Positions 44,736-58,400 are shown, numbered from the stretch's first letter. The stretch: DNA of 64,000 bases from Cytospora piceicola (GCA_023375675.1 JALQBC010000045.1:186001-250000); one strand, 5' to 3'. Notes: generated by a model not told the origin, from the letters alone. Numbers and translations are program-made.

Positions 44736-46725
44736 TTACTGAGCATGGCTACATCCATCCCGCATCATCAGGCTCGAGGGCCGCCTCCTACCGGTAGCTA
44801 CCTAGCCTTTCACTACAGCCGGCTTCCTTGGCTTGCTTAATGTGGGACACCCGCAACAGCATGATACTCATAGCCCCTTGGTTATAGCCTGAGTCGAAGC
44901 ATCCCCCTTCACAGTACAAGATCACCACGCTAACAATTTCTCTGACGCACTGCGCGCGCTTTACTCCGTCCTATTGTTCCGCTGCGGTTGCTCCAGCTCC
45001 AGCTCCAGCTCCAGCTCCAGCGCAGCTTGGTCCACTCCCCCACTATCATCAACTTGTCGACATGATCAGCGCGGCTAAGCCATCAATCCAGGCTCTCAGG
45101 AATTCCCCGTATCTAACTTATTTCGATTTATACCCTTCCTTGACCTTGCCATTCCGTCGGCTCACCAGTCTGCCAGTTTGCTAGCCACTCGTTGTCTACC
45201 CTCAAGTTCCGCGAGTTCAATCGGGTTGGCCTCCCACCCTCCCTTAGAACACACCTTTCGTTTCGTTTACTTCTCTCAGATTCAGATATTCGGGTTACAT
45301 GCTGCTTGAGCCCTAGATTCCCGTTGCCCTCTGTTAGTCAATTCTACCTTTCAACCATCCGAGATCCTTGTTGAGGTCCCCGACAGTAGCTCGGCTGCCA
45401 CCACATCAACATATCTTGGGTTTCAGAGAAAGCCCACCCACCTTGCCGTCGTCTTAATCAATATGCAGCAAAGCAGGTTGCTGTACTAGCCCTGGGATGT
45501 CAACTTCTTCCTCTACTTGAAGGACGCACTCACATCCGGTCGCTGCTAGCCCCCTTCATTTATTTCCCCTAAATATGGTACGTCGGCATTATCCATTGTT
45601 GGACTGACCTGACCTGACCTCACCTGATTGGTGCCGACGGCCCTCATCCCGCTTACTCCTTATGTCTCATCTTGACTTCTCTCTGGTGCTTGTCTGCATT
45701 CAACCCTTCCCCCCTCCACCCAGGCCCTGCATTCTTTGCCAGTTGCTCACTACATACCCAGACTGCCCAGGGTGCACTTCGGCTGTGAGATGAGGTACTC
45801 AATCCCAAACCAGCTAGCCAATTGCTAATCTGCGCCGACAACCTTTTCTTGGATGCCCCGTGTCCACATAATGTGTGAATTTTGCCTACACTTCCTTCTT
45901 AATCCAACTCTTCAAGTAAGTCAATGGGCTGCCCGCTTACACTTGGCTTACAGGACGTCGTCTAATGAGCTCCCCTCGGTCCGTCGCCTCTTCCCGACGC
46001 GTCCTTGCGGCTAGGTGCGCATGAACACAACTGCCTGGCTCAGTCGTTTGGACCTCGACAGTCCGAATGCCCCCCGACTTTCACCACAGAACAGTCCTCA
46101 TGTTTCAATCACACTTGCCGTGATGGTGCCCGTTTTGGCCCAGAATCCATCGGAGACCCAGCTATACCCGAACACACGAGATCCTGACAGTCGCCTTCCC
46201 TCCAAACCCTGTCTTCGAGGCTTCGTCAGTATCTCTGCTTCTCCAGGACTGAAGACTTGTCCGCCTGGATGTACACCTCCGAGCTTTTATCGTGTCCAAT
46301 TTTCCTCTTCCCGGGCCCCCTCCAGCTGGTCGTCGCTCCCATTCCCTTCTTATTGCAACAATTAGCAGGCGTCATCTTGATTCATTCATTAGCCCGCGGT
46401 CGTCTTGACAATTCCAGTTTCAATCCCACACTCCTTCAATCTTTGATGGTGTCACCGGGCGGCACCCTCGAGATCGCACATAGATTAGCTTGTGGGAAAA
46501 TCATGTCAGCCACATGATCATACCCTAGGGTATTGATTAATTACCGGCAGATGCTAGAATCTTCTATCTGACAATAAGGAGTAGCTGGTGCAACGCAGCA
46601 GCGATATTGATTTTGCGACACGAGCTATTCGACAGGAACTTATCTAAACTGGTTAGATGTAGGCCTCCAGCTTCTTTCTGATAAACGTGAATACCGCAAG
46701 GCATAACGATCTGGACCGGCATATA

Positions 46726-48769
46726 TCAGACTATAGATCCATCCCGCTTCGTCAACAGCAGCGAAGCATCCGCCTTGGGTGTCCAGCTGTTCTTGTCGGT
46801 CTCGTGGCTGGCACCCGCATCGTCTGCCTTCAAGAGACTAACCTCGTATCTATCGAATAGATACACTACGAGTGATTTAACGATGTGCCCGGCAACGTAT
46901 TGCCCCATGCATTTGCGGCTGCCTATCCCAAACGAGTGGAGGTTATACCGAAGCTGCCAACCAGATCAGCCATTTTTTCAATGTACACGAGTAAAGAGAA
47001 ATACTTGTTAGTATGGGAACATAATAATGTGGCTCACGTACATCTGATTGCTTGATATCCTTGAGTCTTGAGGGTTCGAAGGACTCGCTATTAGATCCCC
47101 AAAATGAGTTGCGGACGTTGATGGCAAGGACGTCCACGAGAATCTGGGTCTAGGTGTTTTGTTGGTTGTTATCAGCATTTTGATATTTGACCGTATGTTT
47201 AATCCGGTCACATATCTTTGGTCACTCACATTGGGTTTTACCAGAACGCCCTGAAAGTCCTTGACGGCAGATGAGGATTCCCCTATTGTGAAAACTGCAA
47301 GGTACACCATCAGCTTTGATATATATTTTGATACCGTTATCTTCGACACATAGCCCGTGTCTAGTAGCAATGACTTACCAGCAAACGGTCGAACACGCAT
47401 GGACTCGATGAAGCACCGGTGCAAATGCGAGTCGGTCTTGGCCAGGTATTCGTGTAGGTTGCCCTTGTTCGCGGCTACCTCCTCACGCAACTCTCGCTTG
47501 ACGTGCTCATGATCAGCGACAAGGGTGATGAACCAGGTGATAACGTGAGTGATGACATCGAGGTTGAGCATGAGCAGTTCATCCAGCGTCTGCAAGAGCT
47601 GTAAAGGTGTAGAGTTTATCATTAGCACCATCCCTGGGTTGAATATGGCCGAAACTCCCAAAGCAAGACATGAGGTAACATGTTCGTACCTCAACAAGGG
47701 CCATATCCCCCTTTTCATATGCCTCCCAGTATGTGATGATGGGAGCCTGCTCCCCACGCGCCCGTCGAACCTCAACCATGCGAGCATTGTAGTCGCTCCA
47801 ATCTTTATTGAACTCTCTGAGCCGTCGGACGGCACCGCCATCATACATCCTGGCTGTCGTCTCAAGTCGGTAGGGGCCTCCGCCGATCCAGTATTGGTTG
47901 AGTGCAATCCTCTTCTCCGTCACGCTCCACAGGTCGCGTTCCTCCGCTTCAGTCATGGGCCCGTAGATGGCGCTGGCTGTGAGGAAGTAAGGAAACTTGG
48001 TGAAAGCCTTCAGCACGGGCAGGTGGAATGATGACCCGTCCAGCTCCTCACCCTTGCTTTCCGCAGGTTTGTAGGCCAGCAGAGGCAATTCCTCGACGTA
48101 CTTGCGGGCAGCACGGTCGACCACGTCGATGCGCGCGACAGCTGCACTGTGCGTGAAGGCCGGGTCGAAGATCCTGCGGAGACGCTTCCAATCTGGGCCG
48201 TAGAGGAGGCCCATGGCCTGGCCGAGAATCTCTCCGACGAACCAGCCCAGGTTCACATTGGGCGTCTTCGGGTGATCATTGGCGTCCGAGCTGAAGTGTT
48301 TGAGATCCTCAGGAGTGGTGATCACGCTGTTCAAGGGACACATAAGCACGATTTCTGGAGCAATAGCGAAGGGAAACGTACATCTCGGGGTGAGGCCCGG
48401 ACCATACTCGGTACACGGGGCCGTACTTTCGCCATTCTTCCGAGTTGGCACGTCCGTTGACGAACCGCTCAATGACTGTGCCGTTTGGGAACTGCCACTT
48501 GGGACCGGATATCTGCTTGCCCTTGGGCAAGATGCCTGGATTAAAGGTTTCCAAGGCTCTCGAAGTTGCGGTCTGAAAGTCTCGGTCAGCCCTCTTCACG
48601 ACGCGAATACATATGTAACCTTGCTATATGCTTGGGCCACAGTCATGAACCAAACATCGACCAGCTACTGCAGTACACATACCTCCAGAATCCATAGCCC
48701 GTAAATCCGAATCACCAGGTACAGGCCAGCTATTGGGATTGTAAGAAAGGCCCAGTCTAATAATGACAT
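46726..48769 (-). CDS. Cytochrome P450 monooxygenase of the PKS-NRPS cluster
   Basis: Seven exons on the minus strand: 48769-48683, 48572-48382, 48326-47690, 47598-47379, 47294-47230, 47149-47042 and 46953-46726. All introns are GT-AG, 55-110 bp, and the frame is continuous for 511 residues, the usual size. Residues about 5-28 form a hydrophobic membrane anchor, placing the enzyme on the ER. An ExxR pair is at Glu370 and Arg373. The heme loop FGIGSRKCMG carries ligand Cys451. The I-helix reads LDVITHVITW with Thr322, a form seen in a group of fungal P450s without the usual AGxxT. An in-frame ATG at 48859 would add 30 non-hydrophobic residues; the ATG at 48769 is preferred because the anchor then starts the protein. 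It is transcribed away from the flavin oxidase across a shared 5' region and probably oxidises the megasynthase product. I assign no CYP family number. Confidence 0.9.
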
Positions 48770-48859
48770 TTTGACTTCCCAGGGGTTGGTAGCCCAAGAC
48801 CTAATTCGATACAAGGATTTCAGTGTTCCAAGGTCGACCGTAACAGTCTCAGTATGCAT

Positions 48860-49399
48860 TTATCAAAGGGATTTGCAAGCCACTTGAGCAGTCAAATCCA
48901 CGGAAAAGGTTGATGAGCTATTTGCCAAAGGACGTTGAGCTGTATTGGTTGATCCATTTGTAGGACCTTGCCCACTTGATCCGGCCGTTGGCAATACAGC
49001 ACTTCACGAGGTCAGCGAACCAGTCACCAGAGTGGGCATGCAATGTGGATTAGGAATGTTCCTATAATCCTTGTTCCTGCAAAGGATCGGCGACTTATAC
49101 CTTTTAGTCTGTACAACTGATATCTAATACGCCGAGGAAAATGTTTATATGTACTTTTGCCAGCTTTCGGCGATGATGACCTCAAAAATCACCGAATATG
49201 GAGGCCGAGTCCAGCTCTCAGCTTTGGCAAGCTGCACCGATCGATGATAGGTAATTATGCGAAACAAATGAGAGAATAAACACTTTTGGTTTTTTTAGAG
49301 AGGAGTAAGAGAGAAAGAGAGAGATAGGAAAGGTTATTGGTGTGATCAGATCTCGTTCCAAGTTTGTAGAAGGACGGCGCCAGAATTCGACCGCTCATC
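48860..49399. promoter_or_regulatory. Shared divergent promoter of P450 and flavin oxidase
   Basis: About 540 bases (630 if the P450 starts at 48769) separate the two head-to-head genes, so common regulation is likely. A GA-rich tract (49296-49327) lies about 75-100 bases before the oxidase ATG. I recognise no specific transcription-factor site. Confidence 0.45.
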
Positions 49400-51171
49400 A
49401 TGAACCTCTTGATACTTGCCGGTTTCTCCCTCTTGCCTCTGGTGACTGCTGTGAGCGGAAACCAGACGTGCAAGTGTTTTCCGGGCGATTCATGCTGGCC
49501 GTCAGAACAAGAATGGGATACCTTCAATGCCACCGTGGGCGGTCGTCTGATCAAGACGATTCCACTTGGCTCGCCATGTCACGACCCCAACTACGATGAA
49601 GCCCTGTGCGACGAGCTCACGTCACAGTGGCTGTCTTCGCCGTTCCAGTATGTTCGTTTATGAGATGTATTTTCATTGATGTGATGAAGTGACAAGGGAG
49701 AATCAAGACTAACAGCTGTTTGCTGCACAGCATCAACTCGTCGTCTTCTGTCCAGTCCCCCATATTCGCCAACGCCAGTTGCGACCCCTTCACCCTGGAG
49801 AACTCGACATGTCTGCTGGGCAACTACGTGCGTTATGCGGTCAACGTAACAGGACCTGAAGACATCACTGCGACTATAAAATTTGCTGACGAGCGCAACA
49901 TCCGGCTTGTGATCCGTAACACTGCCCACGATTACATGGGGCGGTCGACCGGCGCAGGCGGGCTTGCTATCTGGACGCACTTCCTGAAGGATGTGGAAGT
50001 CAAGGACTGGTCTGATGCAGGGTATGCCGGTAAAGCTATCAAGATCGGTGCTGGGGTGGAGGGCCATGAGGCCTTGCAGGCTGGTCAGGACGCTGGCTTA
50101 GTGGTGGTGACGGGCGAGTGTCCTACCGTGGGCTTAGCTGGTGGCTATGTCCAGAATGGCGGCCACTCGCCTCTCTCCACGGCATTGGGGCTCGCCGCAG
50201 ACCAGACACTAGAGTTCGAGGTGGTTACGGCCGACGGGCAATTTGTCACGGCGAGCCCGTTTAATGAGCACGCCGACCTCTTCTGGGCACTGAGCGGCTC
50301 CGGCGCTGGCAATTATGGCGTTGTTGTCTCTGTCACACTCAAGGCACACCCCGACACCTTCACGAGCGGCGCTGGCTTTGTGCTCTCTGAAACCGGACTC
50401 AACTATTCGGCCGTCCTTAAAATCTGGCACGCCGCCCTGCCCGACATCCTCGACGCCGGAACAATGGCTACGTATTATGCTACCAACACGACCATGGTCC
50501 TCTGGTCCCTGACCGGCTACAACCGCACCACGGCTGACATCTCGTCGGCGCTCGCGCCTGTCATCAGCACCCTAGCAAGTACCCTCAACGTCACTCTGCA
50601 GCCCAACTACACGTCATTCTCCTCTTACCACGACTACTATTCGCACTACTACGGCCCCCTACCGGCAGGACACTTCGGCGTTGTTGGTGAGCAGCTGATC
50701 GGCGGCCGCTTCCTCACGCGCGAGGCCCTCCCCCACGTCGGTCCGGCCATCGACGCCTCGCTGTTCCAGATAGGCGGCACGCTGGTCGGCCAGGCGGTCG
50801 ACGTGTCGCGCTTCGAGAGCCCGGCCCGGGCAGTGGTGCCACACTGGCGGCGCGCGGCCGTCATGTCGTCCTACTCGTTGCCGTATGACTTTACCGTGCC
50901 CTTCGCCGCCATGCAGGCGCAGCAGGACCGTATCACGAGGGACATCATGCCGCAGATCGAGGCTGTAACGCCGGGTGCCGGGGCGTATATCAATGAGGCG
51001 GATTACCAGCAGGGTGACTGGCAGGAGGTATTCTTTGGGAGTAATTATGAGAAGTTGGTGGCTGTGAAGAGGACGTATGACCCGAAAGGCTTGTTCTGGA
51101 ATGCAATTGCGGTAGGAAGCGAGGGTTGGGAGGTACTGAAGGATGGGAGACTGTGTACAGCGGATTTTTAG
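49400..51171 (+). CDS. Secreted FAD-linked oxidase, berberine-bridge type
   Basis: Two exons, 49400-49647 and 49731-51171, joined over an 83-bp intron (GTATGT...CACAG), giving 562 residues. Residues 1-17 (MNLLILAGFSLLPLVTA) are a signal peptide, and many NxS/T sites fit a secreted or vesicular glycoprotein. The FAD-binding domain carries both sites for bicovalent flavin attachment in this family: His149 in the NTAHDYMGRS segment and Cys213 in GECPTVGLAGGY. The C-terminal BBE domain is complete (YINEADY at about 502, then WQEVFFGSNY and the DPKGLFW end). Enzymes of this family oxidise C-H, alcohol or amine groups with O2 as acceptor. The position between a divergent P450 and the PKS-NRPS suggests a tailoring step; similar oxidases accompany PKS-NRPS clusters such as that for chaetoglobosin. 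No disruption was seen. Substrate is unknown. Confidence 0.9.
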
Positions 51172-52474
51172 CTCTCGCTGATACTCTCAATATCCAGAGA
51201 TGAATCTCGTCAAACCAGATCTGATACTTCTGGACCTAAGAATGTACTTTCATCACTACGATGTGGAGAGCTCAGTCCCTGATCCATACCACACAATGGC
51301 CAACGATTGAGATTTTGATCAAACAAGCTTCTTCAGACAATTTAACTGGAAATGATGAGTCGAATATAAAGAAAGCATTATGGAAAAGCCGAGTCCACTG
51401 GTGGTTGCAAAGTAAAACTGCCGAAGATTTAACCCTTAACAGCCTACACAAGTAACCATTCATACGCAAATTTACACTATTTGTAAACTTCGGGGTGCTA
51501 CATATGTATACAGATAGAATGCCTGCATGTGGGAATTACTGATATCTGCTGTTTCTGTGCAGATAAGTTGGCATATGTAGGTCAATTTGCGTTACAAGGA
51601 ACTGAATACCTTAAGGGTAGTCACATTTAGTCACCACCGAAAACTAAGACGTGATATTTCAGACAGGTGTTCGTCATATCGTTCAGCGATTCCAGACTTG
51701 CGAGGGTTTCTGAACCTGGTCTGGTTGCGAGATTGGTTCAATTGATGTTGTGGGATGCGAGACAAGTTCTGTTTCGGCGCACATCGGCTATATACCAGTA
51801 GAACGCTGACTTTTCTTCCTCCGAGCCCAAGTCAGTACTTGAGGGAGTAAGATGCATTCATCGGCGAGAAAGATGACGGCATCCGAGGAAGGAAGATGAT
51901 GACTATACGCCAAATCAACAAGCTACAGGAGCATGGCAGCCCTGTTATGGGCCTTCGGTAGTATACATGTGTAGCTTCGTATGGCAAGTATTCGCGCAGA
52001 TCAGCTCTGGTAACTCGGAGGGCGAAGGTAAGAAGAAGCTGGGAGGATCTCGGGACCATGGTGATCGGACATGCAGGGTACTTGGTCATCCATGGACCCT
52101 TGGCACGCCGAACATTGTGAGTCCTGGATGATCCCATCGAGATGACATGCGAAACCCGAATAAGAGAATGGGGTACTGGTGGATTACTGGATACTTTGCT
52201 TTCCTCATATCCCCGGGACGTCCGATCGAGTTCATTCTATCGTTGAGATCTAAGCTGAGCAAGAGATATACCTACCTACCTTTGCTATACTGTCGACCTC
52301 AGGAGCCCAAGACCCTACCGATGTTACATTTTCACCCTCCCCAGTGAACCCGGAAGAACACAGAGGTGCTTGGAATTTGCGGCGAAGCGGGACCAATAAC
52401 TGTTGTGTTCAACACCAGACTCTCACCCAATAACCTCTATCACTCAACGGAGAAAAGTTCATACATTTTACACC
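51172..52474. other. Intergenic region upstream of the PKS-NRPS
   Basis: About 1.3 kb between the oxidase stop and the megasynthase ATG, with only short open frames. It should hold the terminator of the oxidase and the promoter of the PKS-NRPS. A palindromic ACTTAGTCACC/CACATTTAG-like stretch near 51620 and a TATATA at about 51788 are too weak to call as sites. Confidence 0.5.
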
Positions 52475-55400
52475 ATGAACCACACGGCCTCGTCCCGCCC
52501 AGAGCCCATCGCTATCGTGGGAAGCGGTTGCCGGTTCCCAGGCGGCGCCAACTCGTCCTCTTCCTTGTGGAAGCTGCTTGAAAACCCTCGTGACCTGTGT
52601 CAGGAGATACCCCCGGATCGTTTTAGCACTACAGGCTTTTACCACCACGATGGTGCCAGACATGGGACGACTAATGTCCGTCACTCGTACTTACTGGACG
52701 AAGATGTGCGTGTGTTTGACGCGGCATTCTTTAATATCAGCCCCAACGAGGCCGAAGCAATCGATCCACAGCAGCGTCTTCTTCTGGAAACCGTGTACGA
52801 AGCTCTCGAGGCTGGTGGTCACACCCTCGAAGGCCTGCGCGGATCTGATACTTCGGTATATGTAGGGACAATGAGTAAGTGCCCCGTTTCGTTTATGGTT
52901 TCGGTTTCTACGGTTTCTACATCGTTCTAGTTGGCGAGCTCCTTACCGTGTTCCGGGGTAATGCCTTAGAGTTGGATAGGCTTAACCGGGGACGGTGTAG
53001 GAGGCACTCGACAGAAAGCTAGAAGGGCAGACAGTATGCGACCATAATTATTAACCCATGTCGTAACCATAGCCGTTGACTACCTGGATACCCTTCTCCG
53101 AGACCACAATACCATTCCGAAGTACTATGCCACCGGGATCAACAGGGCCATCATATCGAATCGAGTCTCATACTTCTTCGACTGGCACGGTCCCAGCATG
53201 ACTATTGACACGGCCTGTTCGTCAAGTCTGATCGCCGTGCACCAGGGAGTACAGTCTCTCCGAAATAGAGAGTCACAGGTGTCAGTGGCATGTGGCACCC
53301 AAGTGCTTCTGGGATACGATATGTATATCGGCGAGAGCAACCTGAAGATGCTCTCCCCGAACGGCCGGTCGCGGATGTGGGACGCGGATGCGGACGGGTA
53401 CGCTCGTGGCGAGGGTGTCGCAGCTATCGTGATGAAGCGGCTGAGTGATGCTATCTCCGACGGCGACTATATCGAGTGCATCATCCGCGAAACTGGCGCT
53501 AACCAGGACGGCTTCTCGAACGGCCTGACGGTTCCCAGCACCGATGCCCAGGCGGCCCTTATTCGCCAGACATATGCTAGGGCCGGCTTGGACCCGGAGA
53601 ACAAGGCCGGCGATCGACCACAATACTTCGAGGCGCATGGGACGGGGACTCAGGCTGGAGACCCGAGGGAGGCCGCCGCTATTTATGAGGCTTTTGGGCA
53701 ACATATCTATGCTGAGCGTGGCGATCCTCTGTACGTGGGGTCTATCAAGACTGTGGTAGGCCATCTCGAGGGTGCTGCCGGACTGGCGGGGCTCCTAAAG
53801 GCCTCAAGCAGTCTGCAGAAGGGATATATCCCCCCGAACCTCTCGTTTAGTCACCTAAACCCCAAGATTGAGCCCTTCTATAAGGGCTTGCAAGTACCCA
53901 CGAGCCGGACAGCATGGCCAAAACTCCCAGAGGGTGCTCCTCGACGGGCAAGCGTGAACAGTTTCGGTATGTTCAGGTTGTTCAACGATTACCAGTTGAC
54001 CAGTTGACCTCAGCTGCTCCATGCTAACATATCTATCCACCTCAGGTTTTGGAGGGGCCAACGCTCATGCCATCTTGGAGGAGCACGTGCGACCTACCAT
54101 TGATACTTCCATCTCCCAAGATGTTGACAAGTCGCCCACTCCCTTCACTCCGTTCGTTTTCTCAGCACTGACCGAGTCCTCCTTGGTCGCCCTATTGGAG
54201 CAATATTCCCAAATCCTCGAGACTCGTCCTGATGACCATCAGGTCGATGCCTCCGACCTGGCCTGGACTCTGCACTCACGCAGAAGCCAGCTTCCTACCA
54301 GAGTGGCATTCCCTGCCTCTACTATCGAGCAGCTGAGAGTCAACATTGACAGTAGACTCGCTGCGGTCAAGAAGAATGCGACCATCGGTACCCGTATCAG
54401 CGGCAGGCCCGCTGCGCCTCGAGTCCTAGGGGTCTTCACTGGCCAAGGCGCACAGTGGCCGGCGATGGGCGCGCGCTTGATTCTCTCCTCGAGCTTTGTC
54501 CGTCAGAGAGTGCAGCATCTCGAGGATTCCCTAGCGGCCCTACCGCCTGCTGATCGTCCGACATGGAGCCTTTGCCAGGAGATGCTTGCCGGAGATGAGT
54601 CGTCGCGTATCGCCGAGGCAGCCCTATCGCAGCCTCTGTGCACTGCTATCCAGGTTGTGCTTGTAGACCTGTTGCAGGCGGCTGGAGTCACCTTTTCCTC
54701 TGTTGTGGGCCATTCCTCGGGTGAGATCGCCGCGGCATATGCTGCTGGTTTCTTCTCGGCCCACGATGCCATCCGCATCGCCTACTATCGCGGGCTGTAT
54801 GCTCGGCTGGCTGGCAACGACGCCAGCGGCCAGAAAGGCGCTATGCTTGCGGTCGGAACCTCTTGGGAAGATGCAAAAGAGCTTGTCAATCTGCCAGATT
54901 TCAAGGGCCGGCTAGCCGTCGCCGCGCATAATTCCTCGGCCAGCGTGACCTTATCCGGGGACGCTGATGCCATCGCCCAAGCAAAAGAGCTACTCGACGG
55001 GCAGAAGAAGTTCGCCAGGATGTTAAAGGTCGACACCGCCTATCACTCTCATCATATGCTCCCATGTAGCGACAAATACATCGACGCGCTGCGCGCTTGC
55101 GGGGTCAAGGTTATTCGTGAAAGGAGCACCACCTGCACCTGGTTTTCGAGTGTCTTGCCCGGCGCCAAAGCTATGGTCCCCTCAGACGAGCTGCAGGATG
55201 TCTATTGGAGGGACAACATGGCAAACACGGTCTTATTCGCGGATGCCGTCAAGAATGCTGTCGCAAGTGATGAGCAGATCAACATAGCCCTTGAAATTGG
55301 CCCTCATCCGGCACTCAAGGGCCCGGCTGTGCAGAACATCGCCGATGTGCGGGCAACCCCCATTCCGTACTCAGGTGTATTAAGCCGTGGGAACAATGAT

Positions 55401-58400
55401 ATCGAGGCCTTTTCCGATGCCCTGGGCTTTATATGGACCCACCTGGGCGTCAAAGCAGTTGATTTGCAAGCCTTTGAGAGGACTGTGACGGGCGTATCAC
55501 GGTCCAACAAGCTGGTGGTTGATCTGCCATCATACCAATGGGACCATGGTAGAATACACTGGAGTGAATCGCGCAGATCTAAGAAGATTCGTGGGCGCAA
55601 ACAGGCCCCCCATGAGTTGCTCGGCGTCCTAGCTCCGGATTCTAACAGCCACGACATGCGTTGGTCGAATGTCCTCAAGGTGTCTGAGATCCCGTGGCTG
55701 GAAGGTCACCAGTTGCAAGGCTTAGTCGTCTTCCCTGCCGCAGGTTATGTTGCTATGGCTATTGAAGCAAGCCGCCACCTTGCTGGTGACAAGACTGTGC
55801 TGCTTTTCGAGATCCAAGACCTATCTATCCCGCGGGCAATTACTTTTGAAGAGGAAGATGCATCCGGCGTCGAGACTCTCGCTACACTGACGACGATAGA
55901 GCACCGCCTCGACCACACCATCACGGCCGATTTCTCGATATATTCGGCCCCCAACGTCAGCACTGGGTCAGAACACGACCTGGAACTCGTTGCGAGCGCG
56001 ACCGTAATGATCTCGCTCGGCAACCCGGACCCTACAGCCCTACCTTGCACCGCCACGACAGAAGACTACAACATGACCGAAGTCGATCCCAACCGTGTCT
56101 ATGCCACATTTTCCAAATTGGGCTACGGATACACTGGCCCGTTTAGAGGACTGTCGTCGACGAAGCGGAGGCTCAACCAGGCTTCTGCCCTGGTGGATAC
56201 GTATACCTACTCGGATGACGAGTCTACTTTCTATCTTGTGCATCCGAGCATGCTCGATGTTGCCATACAGTCGGCGATGCTCGCGTACTCGTCCCCAGGG
56301 GACGAACGTCTCTGGTCTCTCCACGTCCCAACAAATATCCGCACAATCCGAGTCAATCCTGAGGTCTGCAATTCACTGCCAGTCTCCGGCTCCCGAGTAC
56401 CGATTTTCACCACACTCGATGGTGACTTGGACCCGTTCTCGGCGACCATTGACATCTTCAGCGAAGATGGTCAGCAAGGCATGATCCAGGTTGAAGACTT
56501 GACTCTTAAACCTTTTGCCCCTGCTACCGAGGCTGAGGACCGCTGGGTATACTCATCCACCAAGCTCGACGTTGCGGCACCAGACGCGTCGTCTCTCGTG
56601 GACTCGAACTTGGACCGCCCGTCTGCGGACGAAGCAGAAGTGGCAACCGCTTGTGAAAGGATCTCGTATTACTATTTGCGCAGTTGGAAGTCGGCACTAA
56701 CCGATGAGGAGTGGGCGAATTGCTCCCAACCGCACTATCTACATCTCCGCGACTTCATCGACCGCACGCTTTCCCGCGCGTCCAGTGGACAGCAACCGAC
56801 CCTGAGGCGGGAATGGGCCAGCGACAGCGACCAGGACATCAAGCTGTTGATATCCAGGTACTCGAGCGAGCCTACCGTCAGATTACTCTCGGCAGTTGGA
56901 GAGAACACTCCCGCCGCATTGCGTGGCCAGACGACGATACTGGAGCATATGGAATCTGATGGTCTGCTGAGAGACTACCACAGCAAGGGTCTCGGTATTG
57001 AAAAGTACCATACTCTCTTGGCGGGCTTCATGAGGCAAATAACTCACAGATACCCGCACGCCAGTGTCCTTGAAATAGGTGAGAGGTGTCGTCCAACCGC
57101 ACTGATTAGTGAGGTGTGCCCCTTGCAGTCCTGCCCGGAGGCTGACATTTATTATCAGGTTCTGGAGCGGTCGAAGCCACCAAATCGATCTGCCAGGCTA
57201 TTGCGAGCCGTGGCGGTGCCATACCCTCCTACACCTATACTGACCCTTCTCCAGACGCTCTCAAGAAGTCGGCCGAATTTCTCAAAGCCTACAGCAATGA
57301 TATGAGGTTCAAGGCCTTCGACGTGGAGCAGGCACCAGCTGCCCAGGGACATGAGCCACATTCATACGACGTTGTCGTCGCCTGCAATGTTCTGCACGCC
57401 ACAGCCTCGCTTCAGAGGACATTAGAAAATATCCGACAGCTTCTCAAGCCCGGAGGGTACCTTGTCTTCCTCGAGCAGACCGACAACGCTCCTGTTCGGT
57501 TTACAACCATTATGGGCGGTCTTCCTGCCTGGTGGTCAGGTGTGCATGACGGCCGCAAGTACGCACCTACGACGACGCCGGGGGACTGGCATTCCGCCCT
57601 ACGCAAGGCTGGATTTGGGGGTATCGATGCCATCACTCCTAAGATGGACGGCTCCACCTCAGCCTGGCCGTTCTCCGTCATGGCTGCACAGGCTATTGAC
57701 GACCAAGTGGGCTTCCTGCGACGGCCACTTTCTTCGTCTTCGTCCCACGTTTTTATTGACAGCCTAGTCATTCTTGGCACCGGAAGCCTGGAGAGCTGTC
57801 GTATCGCCGAAGAGCTATCGGACAGTCTTGGGCGCTTCTGCGGCAACGTCACCATTCTCAATGGCCTGCCAACCGAGACCGATGCGCTGACCTTACATCC
57901 TATCAGCACCTTCGTCAATCTTGTCGATCTTGACTCTCCCATCTTCAAAGCCATGACAAAGGACAAGATGGAGGGCCTGAAGCGGATTTTTGAACTGGCA
58001 AGACACATCATGTGGGTTACTCGGGGCGTCCACCTGGGTGAAGAGCCGTACCATGCGGCAAGTCTTGCATTCTGCCGCTCCCTCAGCAACGAGGCAACAC
58101 ATGTCAGCGTGAACGTCCTTGACATTTCTGACATGGACGACAACGTATCAAAGGTCGTCGCTGAGCAGCTTCTGCGGCAGTGTGCGCTCGAAGAGTGGGA
58201 CCCGGAGCATCTCATGTGGTCCAAGGAACCCGAGACGATCCTGCATAATGGGAAGCTTTTGCTCCCACGCATCCTACCGAGCATCGATCAGAATGCTAGA
58301 CTGAACGCTTCCAGGCGTGTCATCACCAAGAAGGTGCCAGTGTCGACGTCGAGCTTCTCAATCATTTCGGAGCGTGCCGCCTCGCTACCTTGTCTGGTGG

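Larger units (their letters stand above)
40536..46720. other. Long pyrimidine-rich non-coding tract, right copy
   Basis: About 6 kb of C/T-rich and CA-rich sequence with no convincing open frame. Its plan parallels 5276-11250: a TACCTAGGTA cluster, then a pyrimidine-rich lead-in, then copies of the composite repeat (41205, 42030, 43650, 44575). Local simple repeats include AACAAC (40850-40872) and CAGCTC (44990-45025). A lone GTCCTTGCGGCTAGGTGCGCATG near 46001 looks like an isolated end fragment of the composite repeat. It ends at the 3' end of the P450 gene. Confidence 0.5.

Noticed and set aside
47549..48031. 160-codon plus-strand frame
   Set aside because: Antisense shadow of exons 3-4 of the P450 gene.
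52403..52474. Upstream extension of the PKS-NRPS frame to a non-ATG start
   Set aside because: The KS N-terminus normally begins a few residues before EPIAIVG, which fits the ATG at 52475; the extension has no ATG.
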